Positions 1-6,109 of a DNA stretch of 6,171 nt are shown piece after piece. Origin of the DNA: UBA11524 sp051886675 (GTDB lineage: Bacteria > Bacillota > Clostridia > Christensenellales > Aristaeellaceae). The stretch covers positions 1 through 6,171 of the forward strand of contig JBJEYH010000138.1 in the NCBI GenBank assembly GCA_051886675.1. Reading direction: 5' to 3'. The notes under the pieces were generated by a model, which was not told where the DNA came from, made no database searches, and worked only from the letters and a program-made list of their open reading frames with translations. The position numbers and the translations under genes were made by a program. Numbering within the stretch: position 1 is the stretch's first letter; every line of letters starts with the position of its first letter.

Positions 1-1
1 G

Positions 2-976
2 CTGATCGCCACGTGGGAGATCTTCTACAATTCCGGCGGCTGGGATGATTATCCGGCGCAGAAGTATCTGCACGGGCGGCAGCTGGAGGAACGCTCCGCG
101 CCGGTGATCGTCACGGCGATGACGCTGATCCTGGGCCGGATTCTGACCCATGCGGCCAGGGTCCTCGGGCAGGAGACGGACGTCGCGGCATACGAGGCGG
201 ACCGCCGGACGCTGGGCGACGCGCTGGCCCGCTGCTGGGACGAGGAGACGGGCTACTTCGGCTACAGCCTGGACGACGGGGAAGGCGGCTTCGCGGGGAT
301 TCTGCGGGACGAGGCGGGCGTCAACCCGAATCAGGGGCTGGACGGGCTGTATCCGCTGCTGGCGGGGATCGGCACGGCGGCGCAGCGCGGGCGGATGCTG
401 GAGAACCTCCGCCGGGGGCTGATGACGCCGGTGGGCCTGAGCGTGGTGGACACGCGCTCGCCCTGTTTCATCCGCACGGGCTACTGGAACGGCTCGGTCT
501 GGATGCCGCACCAGTGGATTGTGTGGAAGGGCCTGCTGGACTGTGGGGAGGAAGCGCTGGCGCACCGGATCGCGCGGACGGCGCTGCGCCTGTGGCAGCG
601 GGAGACCGGCGTGAACGGCAACTGCTACGAGCATTTCATGCTGACCAACGGACGGGGCGCGGGATTCCATCATTTCTCGGGCTTGTCGAGTCCGGTGCTG
701 GACTGGTACCGCGCCTACTACGAGCCGGGCAGCGTGACGGCCGGGCTCGACACCGTGATTCGCAGTCAGGTGTGGAACGCCGACTGCACCGCGCTGGAGC
801 TCACGGTGGAGGCGCAGGATCCCCGGGCAGTGCTGATCATCACGCTGCGGGAGGGCGATACCTACCGTCTGGCGGAAGCTCCGCGGGGCGCGCGGCTGCG
901 TTTGCTGCACCCGGGGACGTACAGCCTTCGCTGCGGCGCGGCGGGTGCGTGCCGGTATGTGGTTGAGCGGACGTGA
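2..976 (+). CDS. GH63/MGH1-like glycoside hydrolase, C-terminal part (5' truncated by window)
   Basis: The reading frame is open from the first bases of the window to a TGA at 974-976, giving 324 visible residues; the true start lies upstream. It looks like the catalytic (alpha/alpha)6 barrel of clan GH-G type enzymes (GH63, YgjK, mannosylglycerate hydrolase-like), which cleave alpha-glycosidic bonds with inversion. Visible support: an NSGGWDDYP segment at visible residues 10-18, in the position where these families carry the general acid Asp; a GYWNGSVWMP motif near residues 160-169, matching the family's YWRGPxW-type substrate-binding loop; and CYEHF at 208-212, whose Glu (codon 629-631) is the likely general base. 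After the barrel, from about residue 240, a short beta-rich tail with no recognised domain closes the protein. Substrate cannot be told from this part, and a trehalase-like (GH37) assignment is the main alternative. It is not tightly linked to the next gene: 180 bases and a promoter separate them. Confidence 0.75.
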   Translation: MIATWEIFYNSGGWDDYPAQKYLHGRQLEERSAPVIVTAMTLILGRILTHAARVLGQETDVAAYEADRRTLGDALARCWDEETGYFGYSLDDGEGGFAGILRDEAGVNPNQGLDGLYPLLAGIGTAAQRGRMLENLRRGLMTPVGLSVVDTRSPCFIRTGYWNGSVWMPHQWIVWKGLLDCGEEALAHRIARTALRLWQRETGVNGNCYEHFMLTNGRGAGFHHFSGLSSPVLDWYRAYYEPGSVTAGLDTVIRSQVWNADCTALELTVEAQDPRAVLIITLREGDTYRLAEAPRGARLRLLHPGTYSLRCGAAGACRYVVERT

Positions 977-985
977 GGTGGCGCT

Positions 986-999
986 GCCCGCCGCCGGGC
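986..999. repeat. short perfect GC hairpin 10 bases after the hydrolase stop
   Basis: GCCCG at 986-990 and CGGGC at 995-999 form a 5-bp all-GC stem with a CCGC loop, starting 10 bases after the stop codon of the glycoside hydrolase. No T-run follows, so it does not qualify as a standard intrinsic terminator. It may still slow polymerase or protect a 3' end, but in such GC-rich DNA it could also be chance. Confidence 0.3.
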
Positions 1000-1062
1000 C
1001 TCCGCGCAGCCGCACGCCTCCCGCGCGGGCTCAGCGTGACCGATGGCGCGCTGCCCAATCGC

Positions 1063-1088
1063 GGGAAAAGGGGCGAACCCCCTCTCCC
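1063..1088 (-). repeat. 11-bp inverted repeat with UUCG loop, better paired as minus-strand RNA
   Basis: Positions 1063-1073 and 1078-1088 are complementary around a four-base loop. Read as minus-strand RNA, all 11 positions pair (nine Watson-Crick, two G-U at 1082/1069 and 1084/1067) and the loop is UUCG. Read as plus-strand RNA, the same two positions become A-C mismatches and the loop is CGAA. The element sits directly upstream of the -35 box of the next gene's promoter. It could be a terminator-like structure for antisense transcription, a copy of an intergenic repeat, or chance. No minus-strand gene is visible. Confidence 0.35.
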
Positions 1089-1096
1089 CCGTGCGC

Positions 1097-1125
1097 TTGC
1101 GTCGGCCATGGGTTTTTGCTATACT
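1097..1125 (+). promoter_or_regulatory. extended -10 promoter for the four-gene cluster
   Basis: TTGCGT (1097-1102) and TATACT (1120-1125) are separated by exactly 17 bp. The -10 matches the sigma-70/sigma-A consensus at five of six positions and is preceded by TGC (1117-1119), the extended -10 signature that offsets a -35 matching at only three of six positions. Start of transcription would be near 1132, leaving about 25 bases of leader. That leader contains the GGGGGAG ribosome binding site (1144-1150) six bases before the ATG at 1157. No operator is evident. Confidence 0.7.
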
Positions 1126-1156
1126 GGTATTCAGTTTGACGAAGGGGGAGCGGAGC

Positions 1157-2245
1157 ATGGAGAGAGTGAACAGAATCCGGGGGAGCCTGCTGGCGGGGGC
1201 CTGCGGTGACGCGCTGGGCTATCAGGTGGAGTTCGATTCCGCGAAGGAGATCCGCCGCCGGTTCGGGGCCGAGGGCGTGCGCGAGATGGATCTGCGGGGC
1301 GGCTTTGCCATTGTGTCCGACGACACGCAGATGACGCTCTTCACCGCCGAGGGTCTGCTGAACAGCCTTCGCCATGGCATGGACATGCCTGCCTGCGTCT
1401 ACCAGTCCTATCTGGACTGGCTTCATACCCAGGGCTACGTCCAGCAGAAGGGCTGCTATCATGCCGGGAGCATGCTTCTGCCCGAGCAGCGGCTCCATAT
1501 CCGCCGCGCGCCGGGCAATACCTGCCTGTCCGCGCTGCTGTCCGGCGACATGGGCGATACCGTGCAGCCCATCAACAACTCCAAGGGCTGCGGCGGCGTG
1601 ATGCGCACGGCGCCCTGCGGCATGGTCCGCGCCCTGCGGGACGTTCCGGCGGAGGACGCTTACGCGCTGCAGGGCGCGGCGGCAGCGGCCATCACCCACG
1701 GCCACCGGATGGGCTATGTTCCGGCGGCGATGCTGGCGGATCTGGTGCACGGCATCCTGCTGGAGGACGGCCGCACGCTGCAGGCGCTGGTGGAAGCCTC
1801 CCTGGATCGGATGTGCCGCCTGTTCGCCCCGGAAATCCGCGCCGCCGAGGGCTGCGAGGCCGACGACGCGCCCGGGAACGGCGCCTTTGCGCAGCTGCTG
1901 GGCTTCCGGAGCCTGATGAACCGCGCCATCGCCCTGGCGAAGACCGACACGCCGCCCGAGGAGGCCATCGGCCAGCTGGGCGAGGGCTGGGTGGGGGACG
2001 AGGCCCTGGCCATCGCGGTGTACTGCTGCCTGCGCTTCCCGGACAGCATGGAGGAGTGCCTGTGCGCCGCTGTGACCCACAAGGGCGACAGCGATTCCAC
2101 CGGGGCCATCGCGGGGAACATCCTGGGCGCGTGGCTGGGTGCGGAAGCCATTCCGCGGCGGTGGCTGGACGCGCTGGAAATGCGGGAGCTGATGGAGCGC
2201 ATGGCCTGCCAGCTCAGCGACGCGGCCCGGGAGGATGCACTGTGA
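1157..2245 (+). CDS. ADP-ribosylglycohydrolase family protein (ARH/DraG-like)
   Basis: A 362-residue cytoplasmic protein of the ARH/DraG family, which uses a two-magnesium site to remove ADP-ribose from proteins, nucleic acids or small molecules. The family hallmarks are at both ends: GSLLAGACGDALG at residues 9-21, SDDTQM at 54-59 (first metal-binding cluster), SKGCGGVMR at 142-150, THGH at 180-183, and HKGDSDSTGAIAGN at 308-321 (second metal cluster, with Asp311 and Asp313). The length is normal for the family. The ATG at 1157 is chosen because GGGGGAG lies six bases upstream and the family motif starts within ten residues; the frame stays open further upstream, but that stretch contains the promoter. 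The stop overlaps the next gene's GTG by four bases. No ADP-ribosyltransferase partner is in view, so the substrate is unknown. Confidence 0.9.
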   Translation: MERVNRIRGSLLAGACGDALGYQVEFDSAKEIRRRFGAEGVREMDLRGGFAIVSDDTQMTLFTAEGLLNSLRHGMDMPACVYQSYLDWLHTQGYVQQKGCYHAGSMLLPEQRLHIRRAPGNTCLSALLSGDMGDTVQPINNSKGCGGVMRTAPCGMVRALRDVPAEDAYALQGAAAAAITHGHRMGYVPAAMLADLVHGILLEDGRTLQALVEASLDRMCRLFAPEIRAAEGCEADDAPGNGAFAQLLGFRSLMNRAIALAKTDTPPEEAIGQLGEGWVGDEALAIAVYCCLRFPDSMEECLCAAVTHKGDSDSTGAIAGNILGAWLGAEAIPRRWLDALEMRELMERMACQLSDAAREDAL

Positions 2246-3603
2246 GACCCATCCACGACATGCTCCGGGAGGCTTCGGGCCGGGGGAGGTTCCACATGCC
2301 CGGGCACAAGGGCCGCGCGCCCTTCGGCCCCGATGACCTGTACCGGCTGGATACCACGGAGCTTCCCGTCACCGACGACCTCTACGCCCCCGAGCGGGGC
2401 ATCGCCCTGGCCCAGCGGCTCTACGCCCGGGCGGCGGGGGCGGCGGAAACGCTCTTCCTGCACAACGGCTCCAGCTGCGGCATCCATATCATGATGCAGC
2501 TGTGGGCCCGGGAGGGCGACACGGTGCTGCTGCCCCGCAACGCCCACCTGTCCGCGGTGAACGGCTGCGTGATGGGCGGGGCGCGGGTGCGGTGGATCCC
2601 CGTGACCCAGATGGCGGACGGCTACTGCTTTATCCGGGAGGCGGACGTGCTGGAGGCCCTGGATCGTCATCCGGAGGCCCGGACGCTGCTGCTGACCCGT
2701 CCTGACTATTACGGCGGCTGCCTGCCACTTGCGCGGATCATCGACCGGGCCCATGCGCTGGGCATGCGGGTGGCGGTGGACGAGGCCCACGGGGCGCATC
2801 TGCCCTGGATGGACGCACCCCTTTCCGCCGGGGCCCTGGGCGCGGACGCCTGGGTGCAGTCCGTGCACAAGACGCTGCCGGGGCTGACAGGCAGCGCGGC
2901 GCTGCATCTGCGGGACGCGGCGGACGCGGAATACGCCCTGCGGCTGATGCGCCGGGAGCAGACCTCCTCGCCCTCGTTCCTGCTGATGATGGGCATCGAC
3001 GACGCGAGGGCGTACATGGAGGAGCGGGGCGCGAAGGAGCTCCGGCGGGTGATCGCCCGGGCGGAGGAGCTCCGCCGCCGTCTGCCGGCCCTGGGCTATG
3101 CCGACGCCCACGGGGCCTGGGGGGACACGGGGCTGGACTTCGATCCCACGCGGCTGGTGATCGCCGCGCCCCAGGGGGGCGACGCGCTGGCGAAGGCGCT
3201 GCGGGAGCGGGGCATCGACGTGGAAATGAACGACCTGTCCCGGGCGGTGCTGATCCTCACCGCCATGGACGGGGATGCCGACTTCGCGGCGCTGGCGGAC
3301 GCGCTGGGGGAGATCGTCCCCGCGCTATCGCCGGCGATGACGCTGCTGCCGCCCTGCCCGCTGCCCGAACGGGCGCTGGAGGTGCGTCCCGCCGCCACCG
3401 CCCCCTGCGAAACGGTGCCGCTTTCCCGGGCGGAGGGCCGGATTGCCGCGGCAAGCGCGGGGCTGTATCCGCCGGGGGTGCCGCTGATCTGCCCGGGGGA
3501 GAGGTTTGACGGGAATGTGCTGGAACGGCTGATGCACGCGGGACATCAGCAGCGGTTCGGCGTGGAAGGAGACAAGGTGCTGTGCGTTACGACAAGTGTG
3601 TGA
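2242..3603 (+). CDS. PLP-dependent Orn/Lys/Arg decarboxylase family protein (YaaO/SpeA-like)
   Basis: A 453-residue fold-type I PLP enzyme of the Orn/Lys/Arg decarboxylase group, whose members remove the carboxyl group of a basic amino acid to give agmatine, cadaverine or putrescine. Visible motifs are FHMPGHKG at residues 17-24, NGSSCGIH at 75-82 (cofactor phosphate region), VDEAHGAH at 179-186 with the Asp that contacts the PLP pyridine nitrogen, SVHKTLPGLTG at 207-217 with Lys210 as the Schiff-base lysine, and SAGLYPPGVPLICPGE at 405-420 in the C-terminal domain. Translation starts at GTG 2242, with GGGAGG (2229-2234) seven bases upstream; the ATG at 2260 has no comparable site. The GTG overlaps the previous stop (GTGA). 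The frame is also open back to about 1813, but that stretch is a shadow of the upstream gene. A neighbouring tmk is also found beside yaaO in Bacillus. The substrate cannot be assigned. Confidence 0.88.
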   Translation: MRPIHDMLREASGRGRFHMPGHKGRAPFGPDDLYRLDTTELPVTDDLYAPERGIALAQRLYARAAGAAETLFLHNGSSCGIHIMMQLWAREGDTVLLPRNAHLSAVNGCVMGGARVRWIPVTQMADGYCFIREADVLEALDRHPEARTLLLTRPDYYGGCLPLARIIDRAHALGMRVAVDEAHGAHLPWMDAPLSAGALGADAWVQSVHKTLPGLTGSAALHLRDAADAEYALRLMRREQTSSPSFLLMMGIDDARAYMEERGAKELRRVIARAEELRRRLPALGYADAHGAWGDTGLDFDPTRLVIAAPQGGDALAKALRERGIDVEMNDLSRAVLILTAMDGDADFAALADALGEIVPALSPAMTLLPPCPLPERALEVRPAATAPCETVPLSRAEGRIAAASAGLYPPGVPLICPGERFDGNVLERLMHAGHQQRFGVEGDKVLCVTTSV

Positions 3604-4865
3604 TCTTTGACCTGGACGGTACGCTGACCCAATCGGAGGAGGGCATCTGGAACTGCGTGCGCTACGCGGCGGAGAAGCTGGGCTTCCCCGCGCCGGACGA
3701 CGCAACCCTCAGGCGGTTCATCGGCCCGCCGCTGTTCTACTCCTTCCACACCTTCATGGGCATGGACGAGGAGATGGCGCAGCGCGCCGTCACGGCCTAC
3801 CGGGAGCGGTATACCCGGGTGGGGCTGTTCGAGAACCGGGTGTATCCGGGCATCCGGCGGCTGCTGCGGATGCTGAAGCGGCAGGGCTGCTGGCTGGGCG
3901 TGGCCACGGGCAAGCCCCAGGAGGCCTCCGAGCGGATCATCCGGTATTTCGGGCTGGACAGGTTCATCGACCGGGTGATCGGCCCGGACGGTGCCACCCG
4001 GGACGCGGACAAGGCCTGGCTGATCCGCGCCGCGCTGCCGGAGGACTACGCCGAGGCCTGGATGGTGGGCGACCGGAAGTTCGACATCGAGGGCGGGCGC
4101 GCCGTGGGCATCAGGACGATCGGCGCGGGCTTCGGCTACGGCAGCGAGGAGGAGCTGCGCCAGGCCGGCTGCGACGTGTACGCCCCCACCGTGCAGGCGC
4201 TCATCGACGCGCTCTGCCCGGGGGAAACGCCGCCCGAGGGAGCCTTCCTGTCCATGGAGGGCATGGACGGCAGCGGCAAGACCACGCAGATCCGCCTGCT
4301 GACCGATGCGCTGGATCGCTTCGGCTTTGAGGTTGTGCACAGCCGGGAGCCCGGCGGGTGCAAGGTGGCCGAGGCAATCCGCGGCGTTCTGCTGGACCGG
4401 GAGAACGTGGGCATGACGGGCATCACCGAGGCCATGCTGTACGCGGCGGCCCGCGCGCAGCATGTGCGGGAGATCATCCGCCCGGCGATCGGGGCGGGGA
4501 AGGTGCTTGTGTGCGACAGGTTTGTGGATTCCTCCGTGGCCTACCAGGGCGGTGGACGGCAGCTGGGGGTGCAGAGGATTCTGGACATCAACGCCCCCGC
4601 GGTGGACGGCACGATGCCCATGGCCACGGTGTACCTGGACATCGACCACCGCACGAGCCTGAAGCGGCGGGGCGCGGCGTCGGAGCTTGACCGGATCGAG
4701 ATGGAGGGCGACAGCTTCCACAGCCGGACGGAGGCCGCCTACCGGGAGCTGATCGCCCGGGATCCGGCGCGGTTCATCGTGGTGGACGGCCGGGGCGCGC
4801 CGGAGGAAATCGGCGGAGCCGTGGCCCGGCAGGTGCTGGCGCGCCTGATGGAGGCGGAAGCATGA
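3582..4865 (+). CDS. tmk: fused HAD-family phosphatase / thymidylate kinase (dTMP kinase)
   Basis: One uninterrupted 427-residue ORF carries two enzymes. Residues 1-208 are a HAD phosphatase: DLDGT at 10-14 with nucleophile Asp10 and acid/base Asp12, Thr109 in VATGK, Lys144, and GDRKFD with Asp164 and Asp168. The FIGPPL segment (46-51) between motif I and the cap resembles 5'-nucleotidase-like or phosphoglycolate phosphatase-like HADs. Residues 221-425 are a full-length thymidylate kinase, which phosphorylates dTMP to dTDP: P-loop GMDGSGKTTQ (227-236), REPGG (255-259), DRFVDSSVAYQGGGR (312-326), and a basic lid around KRR (361-363) with DRIE after it. A P-loop without arginine plus a basic lid suggests the bacterial type II form. 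The linker is only about 10-12 residues. Start is GTG 3582, ten bases after AAGGAG (3566-3571), overlapping the decarboxylase by 22 bases. A separate Tmk from ATG 4254 is possible but would lose most of the first beta strand. Confidence 0.9.
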   Translation: MRYDKCVIFDLDGTLTQSEEGIWNCVRYAAEKLGFPAPDDATLRRFIGPPLFYSFHTFMGMDEEMAQRAVTAYRERYTRVGLFENRVYPGIRRLLRMLKRQGCWLGVATGKPQEASERIIRYFGLDRFIDRVIGPDGATRDADKAWLIRAALPEDYAEAWMVGDRKFDIEGGRAVGIRTIGAGFGYGSEEELRQAGCDVYAPTVQALIDALCPGETPPEGAFLSMEGMDGSGKTTQIRLLTDALDRFGFEVVHSREPGGCKVAEAIRGVLLDRENVGMTGITEAMLYAAARAQHVREIIRPAIGAGKVLVCDRFVDSSVAYQGGGRQLGVQRILDINAPAVDGTMPMATVYLDIDHRTSLKRRGAASELDRIEMEGDSFHSRTEAAYRELIARDPARFIVVDGRGAPEEIGGAVARQVLARLMEAEA

Positions 4866-5944
4866 GCGAACGGATTGTGGTAGGGATGTCCGGCGGGGTG
4901 GATTCGTCGGTGGCGGCGCTGCTGCTCAGGGAGCAGGGGTACGACGTGATCGGCGTGTTCATGAAGAACTGGGAGGAGGATGGCGAGGACGGCGTCTGCA
5001 CCGCCGAGAGCGACTGGCGGGACGTGCGGGAGGTCTGCGACGTGATCGGCATCCCGTACTACGCGGTGAACTTCGCCCAGGAGTACTGGGATCGGGTGTT
5101 CAGCTATTTCCTGGCGGAATACCGCGCCGGCCGCACCCCCAACCCGGACGTGCTGTGCAACCGGGAGATCAAGTTCCGCGCCTTCCTGGACTTCGCGATG
5201 AAGCTGGGGGCTTCCCGCATGGCCACGGGGCACTTCGTCCGGACGAATGAGGCGGGCGAGCTGCTGCGCGGCGCGGATCCCAACAAGGATCAGAGCTATT
5301 TCCTCTATATGCTGAAGAACTGGCAGCTCAGGCGGGCCATGTTCCCCGTCGGCGGCATGACCAAGGCCGAAGTGCGCCGCATCGCCGCCGAGAAGGGCCT
5401 GCCCGTCAGCCAGAAGAAGGATTCCACCGGCGTGTGCTTCATCGGCGAAAGAAAGTTCAAGCAGTTTCTCGCGCAGTATCTGCCCGCCCAGCCTGGCGAC
5501 ATGGTCGCACCGGACGGCCGGGTGGTGGGGCGTCACGACGGGCTGATGTATTACACCCTGGGGCAGCGGCGGGGGCTGGGCATCGGCGGCTGCGGCGACG
5601 GGCGGAGCTGGTTTGTCATCGGCAAGGATCTGGAGCGCAACCGGCTGCTGGTGGCCCAGGGGGAGGATCACCCCATGCTGTACTCCACGCGGAGCCTGTG
5701 CGGCGGCGTGACCTGGATCGGCGACGCGCCCCTTGACCCGGGCGAAACTCTGCGCTGCACCTGCAAGTACCGCTACCGCCAGGGGGATCAGGCGGTGGAA
5801 GCGCGCCTGGAGGGCGACCGGCTTTTGCTGACGTCCCTGGAGCCCCAGCGGGCCGTAACGCCGGGCCAGAGCGCGGTATTATACCAGGGAGATCGCTGCC
5901 TGGGGGGCGCTGTGGTGGAGGAAGTGCTGGACGCGGGCGAATGA
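4862..5944 (+). CDS. mnmA: tRNA-specific 2-thiouridylase MnmA
   Basis: MnmA activates U34 of Lys, Glu and Gln tRNAs with ATP and inserts sulfur at position 2, taking sulfur from a cysteine desulfurase relay. The 360-residue length is typical. The N-terminal ATP-pyrophosphatase domain shows the PP-loop SGGVDSS at residues 10-16. Cys99 in NPDVLCN and Cys192 in STGVCFIGERKF are the expected catalytic pair (compare Cys102 and Cys199 in E. coli). KDQSYFLY at 142-149 and YTLGQRRGLGIGG at 231-243 are family signatures, followed by the C-terminal beta-barrel. The start overlaps the tmk stop as ATGA, with GGAGG (4850-4854) seven bases upstream, so translation is probably coupled. It is the last gene of the cluster. 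No cysteine desulfurase gene lies beside it, unlike in many Bacillota. Confidence 0.96.
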   Translation: MSERIVVGMSGGVDSSVAALLLREQGYDVIGVFMKNWEEDGEDGVCTAESDWRDVREVCDVIGIPYYAVNFAQEYWDRVFSYFLAEYRAGRTPNPDVLCNREIKFRAFLDFAMKLGASRMATGHFVRTNEAGELLRGADPNKDQSYFLYMLKNWQLRRAMFPVGGMTKAEVRRIAAEKGLPVSQKKDSTGVCFIGERKFKQFLAQYLPAQPGDMVAPDGRVVGRHDGLMYYTLGQRRGLGIGGCGDGRSWFVIGKDLERNRLLVAQGEDHPMLYSTRSLCGGVTWIGDAPLDPGETLRCTCKYRYRQGDQAVEARLEGDRLLLTSLEPQRAVTPGQSAVLYQGDRCLGGAVVEEVLDAGE

Positions 5945-5967
5945 CGTTGTGTATCTGAAATGGAAGA

Positions 5968-5989
5968 AGCCACCATATATGGAACGGCT
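5968..5989. repeat. nested inverted repeat around CCATATATGG
   Basis: CCATATATGG (5973-5982) is a perfect 10-bp palindrome, flanked by AGCC (5968-5971) and GGCT (5986-5989), which are complementary to each other. As RNA it could fold into a short hairpin with an A versus AAC internal loop; as DNA it could be a protein-binding site. It lies 24 bases past the mnmA stop and has no T-run after it, so it is not a standard terminator. Confidence 0.35.
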
Positions 5990-6033
5990 CCCGAATGAAA
6001 AATCCTTATAAAGATAATAACGTACGGGAATCG

Positions 6034-6070
6034 AAAAAGATTCAAAAAAATCTCAAAAAGTTTGAAAAAA
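6034..6070 (+). promoter_or_regulatory. phased A-tracts / UP-like element upstream of the stable-RNA promoter
   Basis: Four A-runs lie at 6034-6038, 6044-6050, 6055-6059 and 6065-6070, with centres about 10-11 bp apart, close to one DNA helical turn. Such phasing produces intrinsic curvature, and AT-rich DNA just before the -35 box (which starts at 6075) is where the RNA polymerase alpha subunit contacts UP elements. Both properties are common at strong rRNA promoters. The stretch stands out sharply from the GC-rich coding DNA before it. Confidence 0.6.
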
Positions 6071-6074
6071 GGTG

Positions 6075-6103
6075 TTGACAAAAAAGCAGTTCGATGTTAT
6101 TAT
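6075..6103 (+). promoter_or_regulatory. strong rRNA-type promoter (perfect -35, extended -10)
   Basis: TTGACA at 6075-6080 is a perfect -35 box. TATTAT at 6098-6103 follows after 17 bp and matches five of six consensus positions, with a TG pair at 6095-6096 making it an extended -10. The predicted start is near A6109 or G6110. The A-tract region just upstream and the boxA-like leader downstream point to a stable-RNA operon, most probably rRNA, whose first gene begins beyond the window. A tRNA operon is the main alternative. Confidence 0.85.
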
Positions 6104-6109
6104 ATCTAA

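Noticed and set aside
1136..1141. TTGACG as an alternative -35 box
   Set aside because: It lies downstream of a better promoter, and no -10-like sequence occurs 16-18 bp after it; it is part of the leader before the ribosome binding site.
1043..1156. N-terminal extension of the ADP-ribosylglycohydrolase frame upstream of 1157
   Set aside because: The extension contains the promoter, shows no family similarity, and the ATG at 1157 has a well-placed GGGGGAG site.
1813..2241. Upstream extension of the decarboxylase frame
   Set aside because: It is an out-of-frame shadow of the ARH gene, whose conserved motifs lie in the other frame; GTG 2242 has its own ribosome binding site.
1031..3111. Long minus-strand open frames opposite the ARH and decarboxylase genes
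   Set aside because: They are antisense to genes with clear family motifs, show no recognisable domain, and are expected by chance in GC-rich DNA.
6007..6018. TATAAA and GATAAT as -10 boxes of a second upstream promoter
   Set aside because: No -35-like hexamer is found at suitable spacing upstream of either.
6028..6043. GAATC/GATTC inverted repeat with GAAAAA loop as a terminator for mnmA
   Set aside because: The stem is only five AT-leaning base pairs and is followed by A residues, not T residues, on the transcribed strand.
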